A DNA stretch of 64,000 bases from Paludibacteraceae bacterium (GCA_016937795.1 JAFGVV010000004.1:1-64000); one strand, 5' to 3'; counted from the first letter of the stretch, positions 25,123-34,634 are shown. The notes: generated by a model from the letters alone, not told the origin. Numbers and translations: made by a program.

Positions 25123-26100
25123 TCAAATCGCCCCTATTTTTCCTGCCTTTACATCAATCTTTACTTTCTCCACATTGTGTAGTTCCATAGTGGTGTCGTT
25201 GGGGAACGAAAGCGGGAAGAAAATGTATTTTGAATTGAAGTAACGACGACCATCCCAACGATCGCCTATATAGAGATATGAGGTTTGCTTTTTCCCTTCC
25301 ACAGGCACAATAAAAGTCGATTGTGTATCGAAAGTAACATTATCGCCAATGTTTTTGAGTTCCGACCACGGACCTGTAAGCGATTTCGCATAAGCATATT
25401 TACCCTGATTCGGAGCCCAGCCTGTGCAGCCCGAAGTCATCAGAAAATAATATTTTCCGCGCTTTACAATGGCCGGCGCTTCGCGGTGACCACCGGGCCA
25501 GAGCGTGAGGAGTTGCTCTTTTACATCGAGATAATCGTCGGTCAGTTTATAGAGAATAAGATCGTAGTTTTCGCGGGCAGCCGAAAGAAAATAGGCAGTG
25601 CCATCGCTGTCGCGGTAAAGCGTGCAGTCGCGCGACATATTATCGAAAAGACGAAAGCTCTTTACATAAGTAAAAGGCTTCTCAATATCGTCGGACCAGG
25701 CCACGGCAGCCCGTGCTTTGTCGTAGTTACCGCCATACTCATAATGCATCCACATCACATACTTTCCGGTTTTCTGATTGTAAACTACCTTGGGGCGCTC
25801 AATATTGGCTTTATCGAGTTCAGCATGCGAATCGCGCGTAAGCAGATTTCCGCGAAACTCCCAGTTCATAAGATCTTTCGAACGATAGCACGACACAAAC
25901 ACACCGTCCCTACGGTTTTCGCCAATCCAGTAATAATACTCACCCACTTTGAGCATTCCTCCACCATGTGCATTAATCACATTGCCTTCGGTATCCAGCC
26001 ATTCGGCTCCGTTTACAATATACTCTTTATCCTGCGCCACCATAGCAGCACTCATAAGGGCAAACATACACAACACAAGCCCACGTTTAAACATCTTCAT
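25123..26100 (-). CDS. GH43 family glycosidase, exo-beta-1,3-galactanase-like
   Basis: A secreted 325-residue five-bladed beta-propeller enzyme with a signal peptide (to about Ala22). The blade-I motif INAHGGGMLKVGEYYYW lacks the usual base Asp of GH43. Instead Glu101 (ERPKVVY), Glu207 (HREAPAIV) and Gln260 (FDTQSTF) match the layout described for exo-beta-1,3-galactanases of GH43 subfamily 24, where a Gln takes the place of the base. It probably removes galactose-type residues from plant side chains. It is separated from the other carbohydrate enzymes by a MITE-like element and has its own promoter box. Subfamily assignment is moderately certain. Confidence 0.8.
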   Translation of the reverse strand: MKMFKRGLVLCMFALMSAAMVAQDKEYIVNGAEWLDTEGNVINAHGGGMLKVGEYYYWIGENRRDGVFVSCYRSKDLMNWEFRGNLLTRDSHAELDKANIERPKVVYNQKTGKYVMWMHYEYGGNYDKARAAVAWSDDIEKPFTYVKSFRLFDNMSRDCTLYRDSDGTAYFLSAARENYDLILYKLTDDYLDVKEQLLTLWPGGHREAPAIVKRGKYYFLMTSGCTGWAPNQGKYAYAKSLTGPWSELKNIGDNVTFDTQSTFIVPVEGKKQTSYLYIGDRWDGRRYFNSKYIFFPLSFPNDTTMELHNVEKVKIDVKAGKIGAI

Positions 26101-26150
26101 TTTATACCTTTTATATTAATGTGTTTTCAAAAAAAATAAATCATACCACA

Positions 26151-26158
26151 CAAAAATA
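26151..26158 (-). promoter_or_regulatory. -7 box of the 25123 GH43 gene
   Basis: TATTTTTG on the minus strand, about 50 bases before the start codon, matches the Bacteroidota -7 consensus; no good -33 element is seen. Confidence 0.4.
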
Positions 26159-26304
26159 TAAAAAGCCATTACAGCGAAGGTTGAAAATACGTTCAATAAG
26201 GTTGAGAATGAAAAGAAGAATCAAACCACCAACATTTAACAACCTGAAGGAGTGATTTGGTTTAGCAAAATTGTGTCAGAAAATAGCAAATATTTGTATT
26301 GATA

Positions 26305-26504
26305 TCGTCTTGACTTTTTATAAACAATATAATTTCGCTCCTAACGGAGCTCTAAAACACTCTACAATCAATAGCTCTACCATAATGTCGCTTCTCCGAA
26401 GCTAAGAAATTGCTCCGTTAGGAGCATAATTATGGTAGTTATTATTAGTCCTTTGTGCAAAATAGCTCCGTAGGAGCGACATTATAAAAAGTCAAAACGA
26501 GTTC
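26305..26504. mobile_element. MITE-like 200-bp palindromic element, copy B
   Basis: Terminal inverted repeats TCGTCTTGACTTTTTATAA (26305-26323) and TTATAAAAAGTCAAAACGA (26482-26500) bound an AT-rich body with several short palindromes (GCTCCTAACGGAGC, CTCCGTTAGGAG, GCTCCGTAGGAGC). It encodes nothing. A near-identical copy lies in opposite orientation at 37057-37258 and a half copy at 7139-7236. Confidence 0.8.
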
Positions 26505-26596
26505 ATTATCTAAAGGTTGAAACGAATACATAAACCAGAGAAATACCAAAAGTGGCAGATTTTTATGACCTTGACTAAAGCCTCAGTAATAAACAT

Positions 26597-26630
26597 AAAA
26601 AACCGACTACCCATCAGGGAAGCCGGTTTT
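26597..26630 (-). terminator. terminator after the double GH43 gene
   Basis: On the minus strand AAAACCGGCTTCCC pairs with GGGTAGTCGGTTTT (one wobble, one mismatch) and is followed by a T run, 18 bases after the stop codon. Confidence 0.75.
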
Positions 26631-26647
26631 AAATTGAAACAGAAATA

Positions 26648-28801
26648 CTACTTTACAGCCTGAATTCCTTTGTGTGTTGGCACTACAGGCAGAATAGCGC
26701 CGTCGGGGCCAAATTCTAATTTATCGATACATACTTCGCGGTGAAAGCCTGCCGACCCTCCCATTTCGATACCTTTTGGGTAATTGAAACGGTGATACAC
26801 AATATAAAACTCATCTTTACCCGGAATCTGAATAGTACTGTGGTGACCGGTGCCATAAATGCCCGATTTCTCGTCCTTACGAAGTACCACATAGTTCTGA
26901 GGCACTTTTACATCGTCAAGGGGCGATGACATAAGGCCGTAACCCACGCTGTAATTCGGACTGCGGGTATCGTCTATCGACCACATCATATAATATTGTC
27001 CGTTACGGTAAAGCACATGTGCTCCTTCGCGGAAACTTCCGTGGATATTGAACACTTTCACTGTCTCCTGTTTGATGGACATCATGTCGTCGTTCAGTTC
27101 GGCGCCGGCCAGAAAACCATTGCCCCAGTAAAGATACGTTTTGCCTGAAACAGGATCGGTAAATACGTCGGGATCGATTACCTGACCGCGGTTTACACCT
27201 TCGGGGCGATCGGCTATAAGCGGTTTACCAAGATCAACAAAAGGCCCTGTAGGATTGTCGGATACAGCGACCCCGATTTTCTGAGCTGCTGTAAAATAAT
27301 AAAAGTATTTGTACTGTCCGTCGATTTTCTTTTCTACGATACAGGGTGCCCATGCATTGCGGTTGGCCCATTGTACATTTTCGCCCAACGAAATAATTTT
27401 ACCTTCGTCGGTACAGTTTACTAAGTCTGGCGACGAAAATACTTTGAAATAAGTACCCGACCAACCATCGTATCCGTCCGAAGTAGGATAAATATAGTAT
27501 TTTCCTGTTTTTTCAGAGTAAATAATATCAGGGTCGGCAAAATATCCGGCCAATACAGGGTTGTGATTCTTCACGGCAGACACAGTCCACTTCTGAGCTT
27601 TTGCTCCGGCAGGCTTCACGCTATATTTCACTGAACCTTTAGCGAAATTCTGTGGTTTCGAAGGAGTAATTTTCAGCTCTTTTGTACTCTCGAACTGCGG
27701 ATTAAACTTTTTAAGATCGGCAGAAGGCAACACAGGCAATTCAATTGTACGGTTCTGCGCATCGGCTACCATGTTGATTTTCTTTACTTCGGGTGCCTTG
27801 GCATTAAACACAACCTTTGGTGTCGATTTCCATTTTTTCAGCAAACGGTTGTATTCGCTTTTGGTAATGGGCAATACGGTACCGTGACGCGGATGAAAGT
27901 TCATCGAAACACCTTCTTTGATCAGCGAGAAGTTTTCGAGATCGGAGCTACGACAGAATTCATAACGACCATTCATATACACATCATACATCAAAATCCA
28001 GTCGTTCGAATTATTGAGTTTGAACAATCCGGAACCTTCCACTGCATGATTTGTTTGCTGATAATACTTATCAATCATTTTCCAGTCACCTGTCAGTTTG
28101 TGGGCAATGGCCTTCTTAATACCGTTTCCGTGTCCTTCGGTTTTGAAAAACATATGGTATTTACCATTGTGAAACACAATATCGCCATCGATGCACGATT
28201 TGCCTTCGGGGTGGTAGAAAAGCTGCTTCGGAGTTGTTTCGAGTGCCGTAAAATCCTTATTGGCGTAAGCATAATAAATAATATCGGCATGCGGACCTTT
28301 GCGTTTCATCGAGAAATAAACCAAATACTTGCCCACTTCGGGATCGTAGATGCTTTGAGGAGCCCACACACGATCCACATCAGCAAATTCGGGGAATACG
28401 TCGGGAATATGCACTTTGGCCGAAGTCCAGTTAACCAGGTCGTTTGATTTCAGCAACACCATGCCGCGATTTGAATCCCAGCCTTTGTGCGAAGTCATAT
28501 CGGTGACTACCATGTAAAAGCTTTTGCCATCTGCGCCACGCAGGATATGCGGATCGCGCACACCACCTGTGCGACTAATATCAGACGATTTAATGACAGG
28601 TTCACCATTATTCAGGGCAGTAAATTTCAGTCCATCCTCACTCACAGCAAAGCGGATTTGTTCTTCGGGCACACTGTTGCCGGTAAAATAAGTAAACAGG
28701 TATGCGCTGTTTTTCTCAGCTTTAGCTGCTTTTACAGTCGAAATGCCAGTCAGCAAAAGCGCTGAGAGACAAGCCAGCTTTAAAATCAATTTAAAATTCA
28801 T
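26648..28801 (-). CDS. two-domain GH43-type glycosidase
   Basis: A secreted 717-residue protein with a signal peptide (cleaved near VKA-A, residue 25) and two five-bladed propeller domains. Domain 1 (about 32-325) has Asp83 in GGVRDPHIL, Asp205 in CIDGDI and Glu255 in AVEGSG as candidate triad. Domain 2 (about 413-705) has the classical GH43 set: FADPDII (Asp423), VIDPDVFTD and the acid in REGAHVLYR. A beta-rich linker (330-410) joins them. Domain 1 is closely related to the catalytic domain of the T9SS protein at 34635. Activity on arabinan or xylan side chains is typical of GH43; the precise linkage is unknown. It follows the GH31 gene in a probable leftward operon. Confidence 0.85.
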   Translation of the reverse strand: MNFKLILKLACLSALLLTGISTVKAAKAEKNSAYLFTYFTGNSVPEEQIRFAVSEDGLKFTALNNGEPVIKSSDISRTGGVRDPHILRGADGKSFYMVVTDMTSHKGWDSNRGMVLLKSNDLVNWTSAKVHIPDVFPEFADVDRVWAPQSIYDPEVGKYLVYFSMKRKGPHADIIYYAYANKDFTALETTPKQLFYHPEGKSCIDGDIVFHNGKYHMFFKTEGHGNGIKKAIAHKLTGDWKMIDKYYQQTNHAVEGSGLFKLNNSNDWILMYDVYMNGRYEFCRSSDLENFSLIKEGVSMNFHPRHGTVLPITKSEYNRLLKKWKSTPKVVFNAKAPEVKKINMVADAQNRTIELPVLPSADLKKFNPQFESTKELKITPSKPQNFAKGSVKYSVKPAGAKAQKWTVSAVKNHNPVLAGYFADPDIIYSEKTGKYYIYPTSDGYDGWSGTYFKVFSSPDLVNCTDEGKIISLGENVQWANRNAWAPCIVEKKIDGQYKYFYYFTAAQKIGVAVSDNPTGPFVDLGKPLIADRPEGVNRGQVIDPDVFTDPVSGKTYLYWGNGFLAGAELNDDMMSIKQETVKVFNIHGSFREGAHVLYRNGQYYMMWSIDDTRSPNYSVGYGLMSSPLDDVKVPQNYVVLRKDEKSGIYGTGHHSTIQIPGKDEFYIVYHRFNYPKGIEMGGSAGFHREVCIDKLEFGPDGAILPVVPTHKGIQAVK

Positions 28802-28827
28802 GTCGATAATGTTTTTTATAACTATGT

Positions 28828-31200
28828 TTATAATTTTACTTTCAATGGTTTGCCTGAGTATTTCAGACTTTTGGTTACTGACGCTGCAGGTTTATCGCCG
28901 GCACCGTTTGCTGCATCCACAAGCACAATATTAAATGTACGGCTTTTCAGCATTCCCGGAAATTTTCCGTTGCGCTGTCCGACAGTGAGCGTATTGTTTT
29001 TATCGTTCCACTCAAAGGCAATGGTTGCGTACATTCCTTTTTCGTAGTTGTAATTATCGTTTTCGTCTTCGTACAGTACAAATTTTCCATCAGCGCCACG
29101 ATAGATGCGGATTTCCAGTTTATCCCATTTCTTTTGGGTTGAAAACTGCACATCAGGACCGAAGGGTAGTATTGCACCTGCTTTTACATACAGAGGCATA
29201 ATATCGATAGGAGCCTGTTTGCTTACTGTTTTGCCCCCCTGAAGCTTTTCTCCCGTCCAGAAGTCGTACCAAACGGAACCAGCGGGCAAATATACTTCAC
29301 GCGATTTGATTTCGGAATAGCTTTCAGTTTCTTTATCATTCGCACGGTTCACATACATGGACTTAAGTACAGGAGCCACCATGACCGAAGCGCCAAAGAA
29401 ATACTGATCGGTGAGGTTTTGCACTTTTTCATCGCTAGGAAAATCCATCACCAACGGGCGCATAAAAGTACCTGCACCAGATGTTACTTCCCACGCAGTG
29501 GAATAAATATACGGCAACAAGCGGTAACGCAGTTTGATATATTTTTCGATCACATCGAATGAGCGCTCACCACGCTTTCCGAACTGATAAATTTCGCGGG
29601 GTGCATCAGTGCCGTGCGAACGCATCATGGGCGTGAAAGTGCCAAACTGCAACCATCGCATATACAATTCGTGGTACGATTTAAGTTTCAATGCATTATG
29701 ACCGTTATATCGCCACAGGAAAAAACCACCGATATCGGCATTCCAATAGGGCAATCCGCTCATGGAAAAGTTCAGCGCTGCCGGAACCTGATTTTGCAGG
29801 GTTTCCCAGGTCGAAATTACATCGCCCGACCACGAATTGGCGCCATAGCGTTGCTGCCCGGCAAAAGCCGAACGGGTAAGGATAAATACGCGTTTTGCGG
29901 AAGTGGTTTTGCGCTGGTTTTCGTAAACACCTTTGATATGCTGAAGCGGGAACGCATTGATCACTGAATTGTACGAACCCAAATGTGTGGGTTGTTCGAA
30001 ATCAGCAGGCTTCACATTGATATGGTCGGGCTCGGTAGAGTCGAGCCACCATGCATCAGTATTTTTCGAGAAAACACCTTTGTTCAGATAGTTCCAGTAA
30101 ATATCGCGGGCTTCGGGATTGTACACATCGTAAGGAGTTGTACCTGATTTTGGAGGCCATGTATCGAAACGAATCAGCATATTCTTTTCGTTGTATTCTT
30201 TGTACTGATTAGTCTGTGGTCCGAAACCCGGCCAGGCAACAATCATCAGTTTTCCGTTCATTTTGTGAATGCTGTCCACCATTTCCTGCGGGCGCGGAAA
30301 CGAAGTGTTATCGAACTGCATGGCATTCCAGTTCGAATCCTGCCCCCAATATCTCCAGTCCTGAATAATACCATCGATAGGCACATTCAGATCGCGGTAT
30401 TTTTTCAACACTTCCACAGTTTCGAACTGGGTTTTGTAGCGTTCGCGCGACTGCATATAGCCAAAGCCCCACAATGGAATCATGGGCGACTCACCTGTAA
30501 GATCACGCATTTGAGCCACCACTCCGGCTGCATTTCCTCCGTACATAAAATAATAATCGGACAGATCGCCCAACGATTCGAGCGAGAGTTCCTGCGCATT
30601 ATCATTAAAAGTAACAGGTGCATAATTGTCCCAGAAAACGCCATAACCCTTCACCGATTGAAAAAACGGAATCGCAATTTTCATATTCTCGTTTTTCAGC
30701 ACAATACGCTCACCGCGCTGATTGAGTTTTCCATTCTGTATTTGCCCCAGTCCGTAAATAGCTTCTTTTTTGTCGAGTTTAAAAGCCTGACGTACCGTGT
30801 AGGAATTTTTCTTTACATCCATAGTGGGCGTAAATTGTGTTCCGAAGTCCTTTTCGGTAAAAAGCACATTTCCCGATTTATCGAAAAATGCAACTCTGCC
30901 TGTTGTAGTATTGTATTTTACTTTTAGTTTTTCGCTTTCAATTTCGACATACAATCCGTTTTCGAAGAAGTTAAGTTCTGTCTTCTCAGCTATTTTTACA
31001 ACCGACAAACTGGCTTTTTCCAACTTGTCACCTCCGGGATATTTCACAACCCTCACAATTTGTGGACTGAAGAATGATATCTCCACATTCATATCCTGAG
31101 TAATTGCTTTTATTCCATTGTCAGTTTTCTGAAAAACGGCTGCAAATGACGTTAAAGTAAGTATTAGAAAAAAGGTCAAAAAAAACGTGATTTTTCTCAT
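28828..31200 (-). CDS. GH31 family alpha-glycosidase, alpha-xylosidase-like
   Basis: A 790-residue secreted enzyme with signal peptide (to about residue 20). After the N-terminal beta-sandwich comes the GH31 barrel; the nucleophile is Asp387 in WWLDSTEPD and the likely acid/base is Asp460 in SWSGDVISTW. WGFGYMQSRERY and the DIGGFF segment are also family marks. The WWxDSTEPD form is shared with alpha-xylosidases of Bacteroides xyloglucan loci, but alpha-glucosidase or alpha-galactosidase activity cannot be excluded. It is the middle gene of a leftward GH105-GH31-GH43 group with short gaps (106 and 26 bases). Confidence 0.9.
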   Translation of the reverse strand: MRKITFFLTFFLILTLTSFAAVFQKTDNGIKAITQDMNVEISFFSPQIVRVVKYPGGDKLEKASLSVVKIAEKTELNFFENGLYVEIESEKLKVKYNTTTGRVAFFDKSGNVLFTEKDFGTQFTPTMDVKKNSYTVRQAFKLDKKEAIYGLGQIQNGKLNQRGERIVLKNENMKIAIPFFQSVKGYGVFWDNYAPVTFNDNAQELSLESLGDLSDYYFMYGGNAAGVVAQMRDLTGESPMIPLWGFGYMQSRERYKTQFETVEVLKKYRDLNVPIDGIIQDWRYWGQDSNWNAMQFDNTSFPRPQEMVDSIHKMNGKLMIVAWPGFGPQTNQYKEYNEKNMLIRFDTWPPKSGTTPYDVYNPEARDIYWNYLNKGVFSKNTDAWWLDSTEPDHINVKPADFEQPTHLGSYNSVINAFPLQHIKGVYENQRKTTSAKRVFILTRSAFAGQQRYGANSWSGDVISTWETLQNQVPAALNFSMSGLPYWNADIGGFFLWRYNGHNALKLKSYHELYMRWLQFGTFTPMMRSHGTDAPREIYQFGKRGERSFDVIEKYIKLRYRLLPYIYSTAWEVTSGAGTFMRPLVMDFPSDEKVQNLTDQYFFGASVMVAPVLKSMYVNRANDKETESYSEIKSREVYLPAGSVWYDFWTGEKLQGGKTVSKQAPIDIMPLYVKAGAILPFGPDVQFSTQKKWDKLEIRIYRGADGKFVLYEDENDNYNYEKGMYATIAFEWNDKNNTLTVGQRNGKFPGMLKSRTFNIVLVDAANGAGDKPAASVTKSLKYSGKPLKVKL

Positions 31201-31306
31201 TCAATTCATTATTAATATTTTTATTGTCACAAAAAGTTGAACGGTTGATCAGAATTTTGTGTTTGATCGAATCTTACTCCCCGTCAGTGGTTTTGGGGTG
31301 AATTAT

Positions 31307-32422
31307 TCATCTTTTCACATACCTGTGCATTTCGACAGCAGTCAGCAAAAATGCGCCGACACCAAAGTTGGCTGTAGAGTTAGCATCCACAATTTGTCCG
31401 GGGATAGCCTTTTCACCGATAGGCTGCACATATCCCACACGACCATCGTCCTGCAGAGCCACAGTAGTAAGATATTTCCAGCCTTTTATGGCCGTTTTTT
31501 TATACTTACAACCTTTCAGATAGCCATTATTCAACCCCCAAAGATAGCCGTAGGTAAAAAAGGCAGTGCCACTGGTTTCGGGACCGGGCGCATGGGCAGG
31601 GTCAAGCAAACTACGCGTCCAATAACCGTCTTTCTGCTGTTCGGCCATAAGCGCTTTTGCCATGCGTTTATACTGACTCACAAACACATCGCGATGTTTG
31701 TAGTCTTTTGGTAAATCGGGAATAATTTTGGCCAGTCCGGCAAAGAGCCAGCCATTCCCACGTGACCAGAAATCCTTTTTGCCATTTGCACTTTTGTGTT
31801 TGGGGTAAATATACTTGGCATCGCGATAGTAAAGTCCTGTTTCGGGGTCGAGCATCAAATCTTCAGCAAATTTGTAATACTCGTAAAGTTTTTCGAGATA
31901 AATTTCCTTTCCGGTGATTTTGTAAAGCTTTGTCATTACAGGCATAACCATATAAAGACCATCGACCCACCACCAGTAATCGTTTTTAGCTGTACTCATC
32001 TGATACTCCATAACTTCAATGGCACGTGCAATTTTCATACTGTCGGGTGCCAAATGATAAAGATCAATATAAGTCTGAAAGCAAATTTGCCAGTCGCCAA
32101 ACAATACAAAATCGTGCGACTCGCCATAATGATATTTCCATTTGGAACGATCGGTACCCTGTGCACCCATCCATTTGTTTTGCACTGCCCACTTTTCGGA
32201 ATATGCTCTGAAATCTTCGTTTTGCGTAAGCTGATACGCTTCCATATTACCTGTATGGTAAGCCGCATTGTCCCAAAAAGCCCGCCCGGGATTGGGATGT
32301 GATTGCTGCCAATGATAATTGACTTTATTGATAATTTCAACAATTTCTGACTTTCCGGGCGCAGCGTTTACAATGAAGGTGACAAACATCAACCCTAAAA
32401 AAAATAATCTGGAACGTTTCAT
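31307..32422 (-). CDS. GH105 unsaturated glucuronyl/rhamnogalacturonyl hydrolase
   Basis: A 371-residue secreted (alpha/alpha)6-barrel enzyme with a signal peptide ending near VNA-A. The catalytic Asp154 lies in WWWVDGLYMVMP, aligned with the Asp of Bacillus YteR. FWSRGNGWLFAGLAKII and PETSGTAFFTYG are further GH105 hallmarks. GH105 enzymes remove the 4,5-unsaturated uronic acid left by pectate or rhamnogalacturonan lyases, which ties this locus to pectin breakdown. It is the first gene of the leftward enzyme operon, with a TATTTTTG -7 box at 32493 to 32486. Confidence 0.93.
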   Translation of the reverse strand: MKRSRLFFLGLMFVTFIVNAAPGKSEIVEIINKVNYHWQQSHPNPGRAFWDNAAYHTGNMEAYQLTQNEDFRAYSEKWAVQNKWMGAQGTDRSKWKYHYGESHDFVLFGDWQICFQTYIDLYHLAPDSMKIARAIEVMEYQMSTAKNDYWWWVDGLYMVMPVMTKLYKITGKEIYLEKLYEYYKFAEDLMLDPETGLYYRDAKYIYPKHKSANGKKDFWSRGNGWLFAGLAKIIPDLPKDYKHRDVFVSQYKRMAKALMAEQQKDGYWTRSLLDPAHAPGPETSGTAFFTYGYLWGLNNGYLKGCKYKKTAIKGWKYLTTVALQDDGRVGYVQPIGEKAIPGQIVDANSTANFGVGAFLLTAVEMHRYVKR

Positions 32423-32485
32423 TATAGTTTTGAATAATTATTTACAACTGAATGATCATGGAATACTACTTCATTATTCACCATA

Positions 32486-32493
32486 CAAAAATA
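32486..32493 (-). promoter_or_regulatory. -7 box of the GH105-GH31-GH43 operon
   Basis: TATTTTTG on the minus strand matches the Bacteroidota -7 consensus about 64 bases before the GH105 start codon; the -33 element is not clear. Confidence 0.45.
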
Positions 32494-32685
32494 GGACTTT
32501 CAGTCATTTCGAAAGTACATATTTCGTTCAATAATGTGGAAATTGTGTTTTTTATCAAACATCCGGCCAAGCGAAAATGAGTTTCACGACACAGTTTTTG
32601 AATTTTGAAGAACTTACTAACACGCGATACATAAATATCCACTTATATGGCAATATACTGAACCGTATTTGTGCACAATAAAACT

Positions 32686-32731
32686 AATTTTGTGTTCTGA
32701 AAAATTACTTAATATAAAAAACAGAACACAA
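32686..32731 (+). promoter_or_regulatory. promoter with inverted repeat upstream of the 32731 gene
   Basis: TAATTTTG near 32686-32693 matches the -7 consensus. A perfect 10-bp inverted repeat, TTGTGTTCTG (about 32691-32700) and CAGAACACAA (about 32722-32731), runs from this box to the start codon and could be an operator. The remainder of the 308-base gap from 32423 holds no gene. Confidence 0.5.
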
Positions 32732-33210
32732 TGAGAAAAAATTACACTTTTGCATTGTTGATTATTTTCTGCTCAGCAACATTTATGCATTTAAGTGCGC
32801 AGTCACCTTTACTTGAAATTCAAAAGAATGACCTAAGTGTAGTTCAGTTTCCTCTTAGTAGCATTCGGAAACTGACATTTCCCGAAAACACAATCAACAT
32901 TCAGCAAACAAACGGAGAAAACCAAAGCATTGCACTGACCGACATTAGCAAAATGATTTTCGCCACTGTATCGGGATTGAAAACCCAAAAAGCAACTCAA
33001 CATGATATTTTGGTTTACCCCAACCCTGCCACCGACTATATCCAAATCAAAAACAAGGAAATGATGCCATTGAGCATCCTGCATATCAATGGCGCAGACA
33101 TACTACACATGCAGGCACAGCCTGAATTCGAAATTAACATAAACCATTTTCCAAAAGGGATTTACATTATTAAACTTGGAAATAACGCAGCTAAATTTAC
33201 AAAGTTATGA
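32731..33210 (+). CDS. small secreted protein with type IX sorting domain
   Basis: A 159-residue protein with a signal peptide (to about Ala23), a short beta-rich module (about 28-85) with the repeated pattern IRKLTF and ISKMIF, and a C-terminal type IX secretion sorting domain (about 95-159: VYPNPATDYIQI to GIYIIKLGNNAAKFTKL). There is no obvious catalytic passenger. Its stop overlaps the start of the next gene as ATGA, so the two are probably translated together. The N-terminal module is shared with that next protein. Function unknown; it may be a surface adaptor or a remnant. Confidence 0.8.
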   Translation: MRKNYTFALLIIFCSATFMHLSAQSPLLEIQKNDLSVVQFPLSSIRKLTFPENTINIQQTNGENQSIALTDISKMIFATVSGLKTQKATQHDILVYPNPATDYIQIKNKEMMPLSILHINGADILHMQAQPEFEININHFPKGIYIIKLGNNAAKFTKL

Positions 33211-34538
33211 GAAAACAAATACTCGTTATACTCGCCATTATATTGTGCCACAACATTTTCGCACAACACCCCCTAAATGTATTTAAGCCCGACCTTTCGG
33301 TAGAGAACATTGCCACTCAGGATATCGACAGCATCACTTTCGACAATGGCAATATGAAAATATTCAAAAAAGCCGGCACCCAAAGTATTATCAGCACTGA
33401 AAATGTGGACAGTGTAAACTTCAATCCGCTTTATCTGCAACTTTTGGCCACACCACAAGCACCTCAAATGGAAAATGTGCTTAACACCACAGCAAAAGCC
33501 AGCCTGCGAATTGTATCGCCCGGAGGCACTACAGTAACAGAAACAGGAATTTGCTGGAGCATAAACGAAAATCCGACTGTGAGCGACAACAAAATGCCAA
33601 CAAGTTCTTTGCTGTCGGTGGGGCAGGTCGAAATAAGCGGACTGACCAATTCAACCACCTATTATGCACGCACTTATGCTATAAATAGTGCAGGCACTGC
33701 TTACAGTGAACAAATAAGCTTTAGCACCAACGATTTCAAAGTTCCGTCAGTCGAAACAGTTTCGGCAACTTTCAACTATAATACCAACAAAGCAACCTGT
33801 GTGGTAAAAGTTGTAAGCAACGGCGGCTGCACCCTGACACAAAGAGGAATTTGCTGGAGTACTAAGCGAAACCCTACAACTGCCGACAATGTATTCTCAT
33901 CAGGCATTTCGGTGGGTCAGTTTTATGCACAGACCGGCACACTCGATCTGAACAAAATCTACTATATACGTTCGTTTGCCACCAATTGCATGGGCACAAC
34001 CTATGGAAACGAAATGAGCGTGCAAGCCCTTATGGGCAATGTGACCTACACACTGGCTCAGGATGTAATTAACGCAGGCGAGCGTACTCATAATCTGATA
34101 AAAACGGCTATGGACAGTGCTTGCTATTATTATAACCGTTACACCACATTCCGCGCCAACATTTGGGTGTATTACAATGCAGGCATCCCCACAGCACAGG
34201 CATCTTATCACGGATCAATTGGTTTCGGACCGAACGAACGTTATATGTTTGTAGGAACTGCCATGCACGAAATGGCGCATTACTTTGGTTCTGGAACAAC
34301 CACTGCATGGAAAAACCTAATGGTAGGCGGACTCTGGCAGGGCGCTGTAGCGAAAGCACTTTGTTTGCAACTTACCGGGCAAACCCTGAAAGGCGACAAC
34401 AACAATAGCCCCGTGCATTACTGGCCTACAGGAATTAATCAACGGGAAGAAGTAAAATCGCAAACCGATCTGATCAATCATGCCAAAATAGTAAAAGCAA
34501 TGCTGATTGACGATGCAAATTTACCCACAAGCTGGTAA
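33207..34538 (+). CDS. secreted putative zinc metallopeptidase with fibronectin-like repeats
   Basis: A 443-residue protein with a signal peptide (to about Ala19), an N-terminal module with IDSITF and VDSVNF strand repeats (25-75), two fibronectin-III-like repeats (about 82-175 and 178-275, each with TxxGICWS), and a C-terminal domain with HEMAH (354-358), the HExxH zinc-peptidase motif. His404 in VHYWPTGIN may be the third ligand. I do not recognise the peptidase family. There is no sorting tail here, unlike the upstream partner with which it overlaps by four bases. The target is unknown; the context suggests glycoprotein or cell-wall protein breakdown at plant material. Confidence 0.72.
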   Translation: MRKQILVILAIILCHNIFAQHPLNVFKPDLSVENIATQDIDSITFDNGNMKIFKKAGTQSIISTENVDSVNFNPLYLQLLATPQAPQMENVLNTTAKASLRIVSPGGTTVTETGICWSINENPTVSDNKMPTSSLLSVGQVEISGLTNSTTYYARTYAINSAGTAYSEQISFSTNDFKVPSVETVSATFNYNTNKATCVVKVVSNGGCTLTQRGICWSTKRNPTTADNVFSSGISVGQFYAQTGTLDLNKIYYIRSFATNCMGTTYGNEMSVQALMGNVTYTLAQDVINAGERTHNLIKTAMDSACYYYNRYTTFRANIWVYYNAGIPTAQASYHGSIGFGPNERYMFVGTAMHEMAHYFGSGTTTAWKNLMVGGLWQGAVAKALCLQLTGQTLKGDNNNSPVHYWPTGINQREEVKSQTDLINHAKIVKAMLIDDANLPTSW

Positions 34539-34554
34539 ATAAATCAATATACAA

Positions 34555-34612
34555 GAAGCTGTCTCAAAAGAAAGCAGAACACAAATTACACTTTTGAGAC
34601 AGCCTCTTTTTT
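34555..34612 (+). terminator. terminator after the putative peptidase gene
   Basis: A perfect 13-bp stem, GCTGTCTCAAAAG and CTTTTGAGACAGC, with a 20-base loop and a following T run, lies about 17 bases after the stop codon. Confidence 0.85.
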
Positions 34613-34634
34613 CAATAAACATATCTCCCCTCAC

